Shown: positions 1-8,816 of the stretch, piece after piece | Layout: each line of letters starts with the position of its first letter | Numbering within the stretch: position 1 is the stretch's first letter | DNA from: Didymodactylos carnosus | Lineage: Eukaryota > Rotifera > Eurotatoria > Philodinida > Philodinidae | DNA length: 23,209 nucleotides | NCBI GenBank assembly: GCA_905250885.1 | Contig: CAJNOQ010002665.1 | Location: forward strand, 1-23,209 | Direction: 5' to 3' | Translations under genes and position numbers: made by a program | The notes under the pieces: generated by a model | Databases searched by the model: none | What the model was told of the DNA's origin: nothing | What the model saw: only the letters and a program-made list of their open reading frames with translations

Positions 1-508
1 TACGGATTTTCCAAAACTCATAACGTTTTTGAGGTATTTTAAAGTTTTCAGCCCCATAAAAGCACTATTTCTTAAATTTAATACCATATTCAGAATCAGC
101 GTCAAAAACTGCATCGAATGGTGTATAACTCATCTAGTTTCGGTCGCTCGATTTTCAATTCTAGAAATTTCTTAGTTTTTGAGATTCACACAAACAATTT
201 CGTGCTGAAAATTTGAATTTCAAGATAAAGTAACCTGAACGACTCGAAACATGTTTCTTATAGGTTTTCGACAATGCTCTTTCCAGTGGCACCGTTTTTA
301 AATGTTGAGAAAGTTTTCTGAAGGGTTTTCCAGAGACTGGATCTCTGGAAAACTCCTTAAAAAACTTTTTCAAAAGCTAACTCTCATGCCATTCGAAATA
401 GGATCATGAAAAACCTATAAAAAAATGGTTCATGAAACTTTATTTCGCTCATAAAGCTAAAGTCCGCCTGCTCAAGCAAAAAATGTCCACTGTGTTATGC
501 ACAAGCGG
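1..508. repeat. Diverged copy of a dispersed AT-rich repeat family
   Basis: No coding signal. The stretch aligns loosely and collinearly with about 4200-4656. Shared blocks include a 'CATATTC-GAATCAGCG' core followed by 'ACTGCATCG' (near 87-119 and 4265-4303), a 'TTATAGGTTTTC' block (near 260 and 4441), 'GCCATTCGAA' (near 388 and 4571) and a 'GTCCG-CTGCC' block just before the 315-bp repeat. Divergence here is large, while the adjoining 509-823 is almost identical to its partner. Related cores also occur near 3945, 5190 (inverted), 5750 (inverted) and 20935. The type of mobile element is unknown. Confidence 0.5.
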
Positions 509-823
509 CCAAAAATGCACACTGTGTGAGAGGTGTTCTCGACAGAAAATGTCGAAATTATGTTTGGACACAGATCGAAAATCAAGATGATAGGCTTAAA
601 AATGGATGAAGAGGGGTGTGTCGAAACGACAGTTTAGACCATAGAAGGCACGAATTAGACGAATGACGTTGGCATACTCGAATAAATCAAGCAACAGCTC
701 ATTGGCCAACGGCTCCAACTTCATCTTTCTTTACTATGCAGTAAAACGAAATGGTAATGACAGTTGTATCTATAAAATGAAACGAGAAGTGCTTTTATTT
801 GTTGCGTGTCCTGCATGCTTTCA
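509..823 (+). repeat. 315-bp direct repeat, copy 1
   Basis: Base-by-base comparison with 4657-4971 shows one difference (T at 516, C at 4664). From 517 to 823 the two are identical over 307 bp, at a fixed offset of 4148. The unit holds a TATAAAA at 773-779 and a short open frame from the ATG at 663. That frame is shared by both copies but runs into unrelated sequence at each 3' end, so it is not evidence of a protein. To the right of 823 the two copies are unrelated; to the left they become strongly diverged. Confidence 0.9.
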
Positions 824-1366
824 TTCTACCACGTTTGTCGAAGTAGTCATATTGTTTCTTCTTTGTCATGATAACGATGATCAAACAGAGATAAAATATT
901 TTCTTCTTTACTGTTGATCTTTCTCTTTCTGTCACTTTTTTCCAATAGGACTGTAGCAATGTAAATGTTAAAACTTTGGTCAAAAATGAGACATTTTACA
1001 TTTAAAATGTTTGTTGTATCAGCAGCGCCAGAACAGAACAGGATGATACATAAAGGACGCATGCGGTCTTTTTTCTTGTTTTTCTTTTCCTTCTGTCTAT
1101 AAATGTATGTCAAAATTGTTCTTCTTGATTGTTGGGAAATTCCCAGTATATATTGCGTCTTCGTTGTTTCACTTTTGTGTTGACTCTATGATAGAGACAC
1201 GCTAAATATAAATATAGTAGGTCATTGTGTTTTCCTCTTGTCTAAATAAAGAATAGCGAAAAGTTCGAAAAGAAGCAAGCCAAGCGTCGAAAGATTGGAA
1301 TTTGAACTCTTATAATTTATCGAAAAAGTTATTTCGTCTTCATCCACATAACCTCGCTCATTTTTC
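824..1366. other. Non-coding stretch upstream of the small ORF
   Basis: No convincing coding frame on either strand. A possible TATA element (GTATATAT) lies near 1147, about 220 bases before the ATG at 1367. The sequence just before that ATG is pyrimidine-rich (CTCATTTTTC). It may contain the promoter and 5' leader of the small gene. Confidence 0.3.
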
Positions 1367-1606
1367 ATGGGTCAAGTTACGGCTATTCCAGATGCTACTC
1401 AAAGAGGTCATGCCGCGCAAATTCGTCAAATGGATGATAACCGAAGCCGCGCAATGTTAAACAGCGGAGAACGCAATTTCGTTAATAGTGTTATACACGG
1501 ACGATCTGAGCTACATACACCCTCCATGGATGCACGTCTGCAGGATTTAACAACTCGATTTACTCCAAATAATCCTTATGGTCCTCCGAATCGTCCAGAT
1601 CTTTAG
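1367..1606 (+). CDS. Small uncharacterised 79-aa protein
   Basis: An intact frame from ATG to TAG. I do not recognise the product. It has features of real coding sequence. Amino-acid composition is balanced and hydrophilic, GC is clearly higher than in the flanking AT-rich DNA, and there is a mix of codons. The N-terminus MGQVTA fits the loose N-myristoylation pattern (Gly2, small residue at position 6). The C-terminus is proline- and asparagine-rich (NNPYGPPNRPDL). There is no signal peptide, membrane segment or cysteine. An AATAAA at 1708-1713 could serve as the poly(A) signal, which would make this a compact single-exon gene. It could instead be a surviving exon of a larger gene, or a chance ORF. 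Confidence 0.55.
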   Translation: MGQVTAIPDATQRGHAAQIRQMDDNRSRAMLNSGERNFVNSVIHGRSELHTPSMDARLQDLTTRFTPNNPYGPPNRPDL

Positions 1607-1707
1607 ACGAAGCATCTCGACTTTAAAACTTGTTGGTCATTTCGTTCGGAATGACGCATACAACAATCATAATTGGTTTCTTCTCTACATAAAGATAGCA
1701 AGAGAAA

Positions 1708-1713
1708 AATAAA
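1708..1713 (+). promoter_or_regulatory. Possible poly(A) signal (AATAAA)
   Basis: An AATAAA hexamer about 100 bases after the stop codon of the 79-aa ORF. The spacing is plausible for a short 3' UTR. In AT-rich DNA this hexamer is common by chance. Confidence 0.3.
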
Positions 1714-2193
1714 AACCAAATACAGTTCAAAGTATACGTTAACACTGTTGCTTTTGATATACGTAAAAAATAAAATAACTATAATAACAGCAGAATCATA
1801 CATAAGTATTTGAACACATGGTATATCTATAGTGACAGATTCTGCTCGGAGACACCGATTATTTTCTGCTGCTATAGTGTCTCATTGAAGAAACGCAACA
1901 TAAAAACTCTGTCCAGTGTTCAATGGGTAGTAGAGTATGCTTTTAAAGTTGGGGGTAGGGAATAGATAGGGGATGGGAAGATGCAAAAGGTAGGACATAG
2001 GGTTGGGCTGTGGTGTTTCTGAGGTATATTGTGCGGAAAGAGGTTCTGCGGGGTTGCTTTATAACTCCTAGGTAATCGACTGAATCTCCTGTTTCATACA
2101 TGAGTTTTATGTTAGTGTCTGTATCGTTCATTCGGTTAGGGATATGACAAAACTCAATAAGGTTTCCGCCAGTTGTTAGGTAGATGTCATCTC
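1714..2193. other. Intergenic, nothing recognisable
   Basis: No coding frame of interest. A G-rich, purine-biased stretch lies at about 1950-2060. The octamer CTATAGTG occurs twice, near 1828 and 1870. No known element is recognised. Confidence 0.4.
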
Positions 2194-2505
2194 AGAAAAA
2201 TTTCCGACCTTAGTCTTGTGTCCTTCGTGAGAAATCGAATTTTCTGTTTTTCATAGGGGATCTGCATGGCCATGCGACCTGCAAATGAAAAAAATCTAAT
2301 CGTGTAATTCAATAGCGCAAACATTTAAAAAGCACTCTAATAGAGATAATAGATGATCTTATCAACGTATGAGTTTGAAAGCAGGCTTGATAACGGAAAA
2401 AAAAATTATTTCATGTACTGGTCGCAAGGCTATGCTCATCGCCTGTGAAAAAACAGAAAATTTGATTTCTCACGAAGGACACAAGACTAAGGTCGGAAAT
2501 TACAG
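2194..2505. repeat. Imperfect inverted repeat (hairpin), arms of about 100 bp
   Basis: The left arm (about 2194-2296) reverse-complemented matches the right arm (about 2397-2505) with scattered differences. The match covers ACGAAGGACACAAGACTAAG and the adjoining AAAACAGAAAA...GATTTCTCACG block. The right arm extends leftward into a segment (2358-2475) that has a third, inverted copy at 3563-3679. Open frames here are shadows of the repeat. This may be a foldback or MITE-type element; no target duplication was found. Confidence 0.65.
2358..2475 (+). repeat. Dispersed repeat unit, copy A (inverted copy at 3563-3679)
   Basis: Begins CTTATCAACGTATGAG and ends GATTTCTCACGA. The reverse complement of 3563-3679 starts and ends the same way and differs at only a handful of positions, including a short indel after the shared GAAAG. 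The copies lie in opposite orientation about 1.1 kb apart. Confidence 0.75.
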
Positions 2506-2916
2506 CATACGAGCTATGCTTAGGACTATTATTGCTGTGAATTTTAGCTCTTTAACCCTGGAACAGTGCGTTACAATAAAAATCCCAAAATTACAAATTT
2601 CACTAAATCAGTCATAACTCGGGAAGGAAGCTACATGGGGACGAATCCTTTTGGACTTTTTACTATCTCGATATACTCTGTCGATTAAGATATGAATGAG
2701 TCGAAACGGGAGGGGGCATCTGGAAATGTTCCCTCGTGAGTTAAGAAAGAGGAAAAAACTTAATAAAATCTTAGCAAAACAAGTGAAGAACGCAAAAAGG
2801 AAATATACGTTCTTTGCAATCTTATTCTTATCGCCAGAAACTGTAGCGTAGCAAGACACTTAGTTATGACAAAGAAACACAGAACCTAACGTAGAAAAAA
2901 AATTCAACGTACTTTT
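2506..2916. other. Intergenic, nothing recognisable
   Basis: Open frames on both strands are short and low-complexity. No splice-linked exons, RNA genes or repeats could be supported. Confidence 0.35.
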
Positions 2917-3166
2917 ATTCTGCATTCATAATGATTGAAACTCACCCTCACCCTCACAATAATCGACCGCTGTTTTTTGCTGTCTATATTTTCAAAACAA
3001 CAATTTTTTTCTGATGGGCCATGAATAACTAATTAAATATACACTGGGATTACCGGACGTGGAACACGAAAAGAACAATGGTAAAGTCTCCTTCACCTCC
3101 TTCTACAATTTTTGAGATCGACTTTTTTTGCTATTGAGTTCCAATCATTATGAATGCAGAATAAAC
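2917..3166. repeat. Inverted-repeat element with about 30-bp terminal repeats
   Basis: The left end (from about 2917) reads TTTATTCTGCATTCATAATG, then ATTG-AACTCA. The right end (about 3138-3166) is the reverse complement with one mismatch. The interior of about 190 bp is AT-rich and non-coding. The hexamer CTCACC is repeated just inside the left repeat (about 2942-2957) and again just outside the right one (about 3172-3183). No target-site duplication is evident. It could be a MITE remnant. Confidence 0.55.
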
Positions 3167-3562
3167 CGCCCCTCACCCTCACCGCGTGCCTATTTTTAAT
3201 GCTTTACAATTTTGTTAGAGCAAAAAATTATATAATAGTGTTTGTTAAGAAGTTCAAGGCCATGTCTCTGATTGGTCCGAAATCCGATCAATAAGAAAAT
3301 TTAATATGGCTTCATTGTGTTCCATCACTGTTCAATATTTACGGATCAAGGTAAGATACCATGAATCTACCGTCAAATAACACACTCAGTATTGCAATAA
3401 AATGAACAAGAGTCTGTTTCTACAATTGTTTTGATAGAAATACGTTAAGTAGCTAAAAAATTGGAAGTTCGATAAGAATACGCTTTTTTAGTGTTAAAAA
3501 AGCACTTTTTGTTCAAATACGTCAAGACGATTTTGTGAGGAATTCTGGTGAGATTGTTGTGA
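3167..3562. other. Intergenic, no features seen
   Basis: AT-rich sequence without a coding frame, RNA gene or internal repeat that could be supported. A minus-strand open frame that covers its right end continues through the repeat copy and is a shadow. Confidence 0.35.
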
Positions 3563-3679
3563 TCGTGAGAAATCAGATTTTCTGTTTTTTCATAGGGGAT
3601 GAGCATAGCCTTGCGACCAGTACATGAAATAATTCTTTTTCCCGTTATCAAGCCTCTTTCACGCTCATACGTTGATAAG
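3563..3679 (-). repeat. Dispersed repeat unit, copy B (inverted relative to 2358-2475)
   Basis: Reverse complement of 2358-2475 with few differences; see that entry. The 117-aa minus-strand open frame across it overlaps repeat sequence and shows no recognisable domain. Confidence 0.75.
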
Positions 3680-3879
3680 ATTTTTGTTGAATATACCGAA
3701 GCAAAAGTTTTGATATTTGAACTGTTTTTGTAACGTGACTTGTTGCTGTACACTGCGTTACACAAACATTTTTCTAACCGATGAGCTGAGCACAACAAAT
3801 GCTATATCTTTTTGCAGTTGGAAGTTTTCTTCTAAGTGCCAAATAGCGGGTGAGCAATGACACAAGTTTTTCTTAGAGA

Positions 3880-4252
3880 ACCGCCACGCCATTAAAAAAT
3901 TAAGATATATGAAAAACCAGCCAAATCTATCGATTTAACAAATACATATTCAAACTCTGCGTCAAATCTGCTATCTATTGCTAAAAAATTTTCTAGTTCT
4001 GGGTCAAGTCGAAGACAAAAATAAAAATTTTTTTCCAATTTTCCCTGGCGGTGTCTTTGGTAATGTGCTTGGGCTAACTTTAGCGAAACTCTGGTTTTGA
4101 TGAAACTTTCAGAGAATGTTGTCCTATATATGGTACGCCCGCACGGATAGCGAAAACATGCGAAAAGTTTCCTGAGCTAGGTTATAAGTTTATCAAAAAC
4201 TCTCGGTTTTTTCCGTATTTTCCAATTTTCTCAAACTAAGTCGTTCCAAATC
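3880..4252. repeat. Further diverged copies of the AT-rich repeat family
   Basis: Contains a weak version of the 'CATATTC-AACTCTGCGTCAAA' core near 3945-3965. The stretch leading into 4253 (TTCCGTATTTTCCAA) resembles the start of the window. Non-coding. Confidence 0.4.
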
Positions 4253-4508
4253 CAATAAAAATGGCATATTCGAAATCAGCGCATAAAACTGCATCGGCCC
4301 GTGTATAGGGCAAATTATTTCTCTAGAGAAAACGTCGCACTTCAGAAAATTTTGGAATTGAAGATTTTCTCGATGAAGTTTTTTACTATATTTTTGGAAA
4401 CCAATATAGTAGCTCCGAACGAAGTCTACAAAAATTCTTTTTATAGGTTTTCCTGTGCGCTCGTTCTAATTGCACCACTTGCGAAGCTCAAAGCTGGTTT
4501 TCTGAAAG
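4253..4508 (+). repeat. Foldback element, left arm (256 bp)
   Basis: Its reverse complement matches 4966-5219 at about 98 percent: a handful of substitutions and one or two single-base indels. It starts CAATAAAAATGGCATATTCG and ends GGTTTTCTGAAAG. The loop between the arms is 457 bp and contains the second 315-bp repeat copy. A long near-perfect palindrome of this kind is typical of foldback or MITE elements, or of an inverted duplication formed during break repair. Confidence 0.9.
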
Positions 4509-4656
4509 ATTTCTGACGAGCTGCTCTCTTGAAAACCTTGCAAAGACCCGGTTTGGGACTTCAAAAACGACGCCATTCGAAGCAGCACACAAGAAAACCT
4601 CGAAAATTCTTTGTAGACCCCTAAAGTCCTTCAAAAGCTCATGTCCGTCTGCCTAG

Positions 4657-4971
4657 CCAAAAACGCACACTGTGTGAGAGGTGTTCTCGACAGAAAATGT
4701 CGAAATTATGTTTGGACACAGATCGAAAATCAAGATGATAGGCTTAAAAATGGATGAAGAGGGGTGTGTCGAAACGACAGTTTAGACCATAGAAGGCACG
4801 AATTAGACGAATGACGTTGGCATACTCGAATAAATCAAGCAACAGCTCATTGGCCAACGGCTCCAACTTCATCTTTCTTTACTATGCAGTAAAACGAAAT
4901 GGTAATGACAGTTGTATCTATAAAATGAAACGAGAAGTGCTTTTATTTGTTGCGTGTCCTGCATGCTTTCA
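4657..4971 (+). repeat. 315-bp direct repeat, copy 2, in the foldback loop
   Basis: Near-identical to 509-823 (one mismatch). Its last six bases, CTTTCA (4966-4971), are also the first six bases of the foldback right arm. The direct repeat and the inverted arm therefore share a microhomology junction. In copy 1 the same CTTTCA is followed by unrelated sequence. Confidence 0.9.
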
Positions 4972-5219
4972 GAAAACCAGCTTTGAGCTTCCCAAGTGGT
5001 GCAATTAGAACGAGCGCACGGGAAAACCTATAAAAAGAATTTTTGTAGACTTCGTTCGGAGGTACTATATTGGTTTCCAAAAATATAGTAAAAAACTTCA
5101 TCGAGAAAATCTTCAATTCCAAAATTTTCTGAAGTGCGACGTTTCTCTAGAGAAATAATTTGCCCTATACACGGGCCGATGCAGTTTTATGCGCTGATTT
5201 CGAATATGCCATTTTATTG
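4966..5219 (-). repeat. Foldback element, right arm (254 bp)
   Basis: Reverse complement of 4253-4508 with about five differences. It ends at GCCATTTTATTG. To the right comes unrelated sequence with a doubled GGGATCTCGA (near 5239 and 5262). Confidence 0.9.
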
Positions 5220-5342
5220 ATATATGCCATCAATTGGGGGATCTCGATCATCCAACTTTGGGGATCTCGAAATGCCATGCATTATAGATAATCGACTCGG
5301 CTGAGCATAGTGGCAACATTTGTTTTTGTGTGGCAATGAAAA

Positions 5343-5606
5343 TAAGTTCGCTAGAGGAATTTTTGTGAAAAACCGGTTTTTCGCCTGTTACTAGCAAAAG
5401 TTAAAATTCTTATATCTCGCTCAAATCTCATGTTATCAAATCCAATGCCCAGCCGAAATTCACCTTTTCGTCTTCGATGATGGTTTATGAGCTGTCCTGA
5501 GCGTTTCTTGAAAGGTTTCTTAAGTCGCCATGAGATTTGAGCGAGATATAAGGATTTTAACAGGCGAAAAACTGATTTTTCACAAAAATGCCTCTGGTGA
5601 ACTTAT
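5343..5606. repeat. Inverted repeat with an 11-12 bp arm difference
   Basis: The left arm (about 5343-5433) reverse-complemented matches the right arm (about 5530-5606) through CATGAGATTTGAGCGAGATA and the adjoining AACAGGCGAAAAAC...TTTTTCACAAAAAT block. The left arm has an extra 11-12 bases (around CTAGCAAAAGTTA) that are absent on the right. The loop is about 96 bp. Open frames that run through the right arm are not supported as genes. Confidence 0.7.
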
Positions 5607-6586
5607 TTTATTTAATTCTAAGTCAGAAAAAGTGTCATTTTACCGGTTTAAAGAAAAAATATTTTTCGACGTCCTTGAACGGGTCCTTTGCCTTAAAATT
5701 TTTCGAAAAAAGTTTTTTCGCGAACTTGGACGATCTGAGAATACAGTTTTACTCAGAATTCGACGCTGATTCCGAATATGTACGCCTCATTGTGTAGTCT
5801 TTTAGGCAGGAAACCTTACATTCTACCACTTGTCCTTTACGCGAAAAAAGAAAATCATGTGAGCTTTTTGCTTAAGTTACTTTGCCCAACAACGGCGTCT
5901 CGAAATAGTCGTTCTTTGCATAATAAATATATGCAAAATATTAATTTTATACGGTTGATTCTGATCAAATTTGCAGGGAATGTTAGACCTCCTTAGAAGC
6001 TAGCAGAGGACAAAAGTCTCCTCAAAGTATTGAAAGCTGGCTAAGGTATGATCGAAACACGCACCGTTTATGGGGGGAAATCCTCCACATTCAAATTGAC
6101 AGTTATGTGTCCAGGTTCTTTTATTCTCTAGCAGGATTTCCGACTGTTCTTAAGAAATGGGAGGGGCTAAAAGCTTCGCAGAAAGCGGCTGACAATAAGA
6201 AATTTGGGAAATTTTTGGCAGAAAGTTACCTGTGCAAAAGTGTCGATGATTTTCTCGGAAAGTGCCGGAAAGCCCAAAAACTTTTTTAGGGGGGGGATCA
6301 GGCCCCCCTGGTCGGGAAGCCTGTTTTTTAGAAGCTTCTCTCCAAAACTCTCGAAACTAAGGTTTCTAGAAAACCGTAGTTTTTGGGCTAATTGTACTTC
6401 TTAAAACAGATTTTAAAAACCACTCTGAAGACACGAAATACTTTAAACGACACATCTGAATTCAACGTAGAAAGGCGAACATTTTGAGAAAAACATCAGG
6501 TCTTCAACCGAAAATGTCACCTTTGAATTTAATTTGGAATTTCAAATATACCAAGACCAGACCCTTAGTGATATTTTATTCTTTAG
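5607..6586. other. Repeat-derived sequence, no supported gene before 6587
   Basis: Around 5735-5780 an inverted, diverged version of the GAATCAGCG core is present (TTCGACGCTGATTCCGAATA). A G9 run at 6289-6297 faces a C-run a few bases on. Open frames near 6107-6400 are short, overlap each other and resemble the repeat family more than genes. Confidence 0.4.
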
Positions 6587-6681
6587 AAAGTTCCGAGCGT
6601 GCATCGCGTTCTCACTGTGAAACTTCTCTTGGTAGTGACATAAGTTCAGGTAGTCGCTCAGGTGGAGAAGAGAAAAAGATC

Positions 6682-6690
6682 ATAGTGACC
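6682..6690 (+). repeat. 9-bp target-site duplication, left
   Basis: ATAGTGACC, repeated exactly at 6932-6940, immediately flanking the inverted-repeat element. Confidence 0.85.
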
Positions 6691-6931
6691 CAAGGGGGTA
6701 AAAGCACCACTTCACCACTTCACCACTTCATTTCACTTCACTTCATCTAGGTAAAACGCTGCTGAAACGGTCGAAACAATAAAAAATCACTTCAAGTTCA
6801 CGTCAAGTTAAACGGAAGTGGTGAAATGGTACTTTCCCTCCCTTGCTTCCCTCCCTCAACAGGGGCGCCGTTTCAGCAGTGAAGTGAAGTGAAGTGAAAT
6901 GAAGTGGTGAAGTGGTGCTTTTACCTCCTTG
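6691..6931. mobile_element. 241-bp MITE, Mutator-like by 9-bp duplication
   Basis: The ends are inverted repeats. The left begins CAAGGGGGTAAAAGCACCAC and the right, reverse-complemented, begins CAAGGAGGTAAAAGCACCAC. Both continue into runs of CACTTCAC units and then GCTGAAACGG; overall about 65-70 bp match, with a small internal length difference. The flanks are exact 9-bp direct repeats. Long terminal repeats plus a 9-bp duplication fit a non-autonomous Mutator/MULE-type element. There is no transposase. The interior has a further inverted motif (GAAGTGGTGAAATGG) and a pyrimidine-rich CCCTCCCTTGC stretch. Confidence 0.85.
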
Positions 6932-6940
6932 ATAGTGACC
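6932..6940 (+). repeat. 9-bp target-site duplication, right
   Basis: ATAGTGACC, identical to 6682-6690. Confidence 0.85.
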
Positions 6941-6952
6941 TATAGTAAATGA

Positions 6953-8816
6953 GTACATGAAGGCAACGATCGTTCATATAGCGTCGAGTAGTTATCGGTA
7001 GTGTTGAAATATCTTATTTTGATTAGTTTTGACCTCTATCACATCGAAAAAGTGCAGCGTTAGTGGTTAAATTTAAAACATAGAAAAAATAAAGTGAAAT
7101 TAAAGAGAGGTTTTCTGTAGATCTCCTAAAGAACCATGTATTCGAATCTCACAAACCCCTACGTTTATTTAGCTATTAATTCTCTATCCAACCACGTTTG
7201 AACCAAGGTTCTATCGCTTATCTGGCTGAGCTATTTCAGTTTTAAAAAACGTTAAATTTTTTAAATTTCAAATTAAACTCAAGGCTGAAATTTTGAGTTG
7301 CAGGCTTGATTTTTCCCTTAAATTGTTTGCCTTTCGATATTGAATTCGAATATGTCGTTTAAAATGTTTCATGTCTTCAGAGTGATTTTTAAAGTGATAT
7401 TAAATTTGTTCTTTACGCTTATTGTTGATAAGAAAATATCATGTAATACTTTGTTTGCCTAGCATATTTAATAACAAAACCAGAATCCATAGTGTTTGAC
7501 TTTATTTTATCGCCTTTCGTCCGAGTAATAAATAAAAGTCAAAAACGCTGTGTCAGTTAACCGACACTGGAAAAATTGAACATTGTCACATTCAAGAAAC
7601 AGTCGACAGTGTATAAATTCGTAATATGTATTATTTCTACTCTGGACTTTCTCTTATTAAATGAAAAGAAAAAACTTTTTCTGGCTACGTGTTTTCATCC
7701 TGTTCTCTTGAGTATGTGTTTTTTCTACAAGTTTTCTCACTTCACACAAACTTATTTATGCCCATAGACAGAGGATTCTGCAAAGTATATTCAGATATAT
7801 GTTAATCTTGAAAAAGCTCACTTTCAGTTTTTCACCTAATGTCACGCTGATTGCCGACTGTGTCAGGTATTGTTGAATTAATAAGGAAAAGAAGAAGAAA
7901 ATTAATAGAAACATGACTATGGCTCGAACTAATATTTGTTAAAAGTAACTGCCGAAGTTAGTAAAAATAGAAAGCTGATAAAATTAACGTTTAGTTAGAG
8001 AGTATCTCGCAAGACGTCTTCTGTGAAAATAGTGTTTTCGGAAAACCATTTTCTTTTTTCTATACTAGAGTGGGAGGTTAATATCAAGTGTGTCTGTTTT
8101 TTTTCAAAATTAGAATTTTCTTCGACTTTGTGGTCGATAAAAGTGTTTTATATTCTCGCGGAACACAAATAAATTCGAGAATGAGTGAACACAAAATATG
8201 TCAGATGATTAATGCAGAAAAATGTGCAGATACAGATAATCAAGTATAACATTTGAAATATAAGTTTTTGGTTATAAGTTGGTTGCCGATTCATACAAAA
8301 TGAATTTTTTATTTAAAACGTAAAAAATTTCGTAAGAATTTTGATCATTGACGCTAAATACTGCCTTTTTGAATCGAAGAATTCGTTGCTCGACAACTAC
8401 GATTCATTAAAAACTTATGGTCTAGCGTTGCTGAGAACTAATCGAGGAACAAAACTGGAAGAACAAATTATCGATACTGATTAAATCGAAATCAAGTTGT
8501 TTGCAACTGTAGATAATGACACAATAGTTATATGATGGTCATATATAAATTAGGTAGGCGGTCAGTTTCTGTTTTAAACATCATCACTAAGCTCAAATAT
8601 TCAATAGAGAGGTATGAACCAGTTTGCATTTTTTTCTTGATAATAAATTTGTTTTTTTGTTATTGTTGTCACGTTAGAAAGAGTTTCATAAACAGAATGG
8701 AATTATCCTTATTCGATTTTAGATTAGTACTTTTCAATGACTTTATTATTAATAATAATAATAATCTCGATAAGTATATCGTAGTTTTATACGAATAAAC
8801 ATAATTTATTTTTCAG
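6953..8816. other. Gene-poor AT-rich stretch
   Basis: No supported gene. It contains a degenerate tRNA-like segment (7126-7239, minus), a small hairpin near 7492-7553 (TTTGACTTTATTTTAT against AATAAATAAAAGTCAAA), and an AAT/ATT microsatellite near 8745-8763. Open frames near 7576 and 8532 are low-complexity. Confidence 0.4.
7126..7239 (-). other. Degenerate tRNA-like or SINE-head segment
   Basis: Read on the minus strand: CTGAAA, then TAGCTCAGCCAGATAAGCG (close to a tRNA A box), later GAGATTCGAATAC (close to a B box), then CTTTAG, which pairs weakly with the CTGAAA start. The spacing between the boxes is longer than in a normal tRNA, and no clear anticodon arm could be drawn. It may be a decayed tRNA with an intron, a SINE head, or chance. 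Confidence 0.2.

Larger units (their letters stand above)
6587..6952 (+). pseudogene. Possible terminal coding exon split by a MITE
   Basis: A good 3' splice acceptor (TATTTTATTCTTTAG) ends at 6586. The frame then reads a Ser/Arg/Gly-rich, hydrophilic segment (SSERASRSHCETSLGSD, then a GEEKKIIVT end) up to 6690, where a 241-bp MITE begins. If the MITE and one 9-bp duplication are removed, the frame continues as YSK and stops at TGA 6950-6952. With the MITE in place, the frame runs about 20 codons into the element. I do not recognise the protein and found no upstream exon, so the exon call is an inference from the splice site and composition. Confidence 0.35.

Noticed and set aside
3445-3798. 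A 117-aa minus-strand ORF as a gene
   Set aside because: It runs through the repeat at 3563-3679, has no recognisable domain, and the inverted copy does not keep the frame.
509-4971. The two 315-bp direct repeats as LTRs of one retrotransposon
   Set aside because: They are direct and near-identical and contain a TATA-like word. However, the 3.8 kb between them has no pol or gag, no primer-binding site or polypurine tract was seen, the left edge is not sharp, and a foldback arm straddles the second copy.
663-5008. The 84-aa and 65-aa ORFs starting MTLAYSN as a gene pair
   Set aside because: They are the same repeat read twice and end in unrelated sequence. There is no independent sign of coding.
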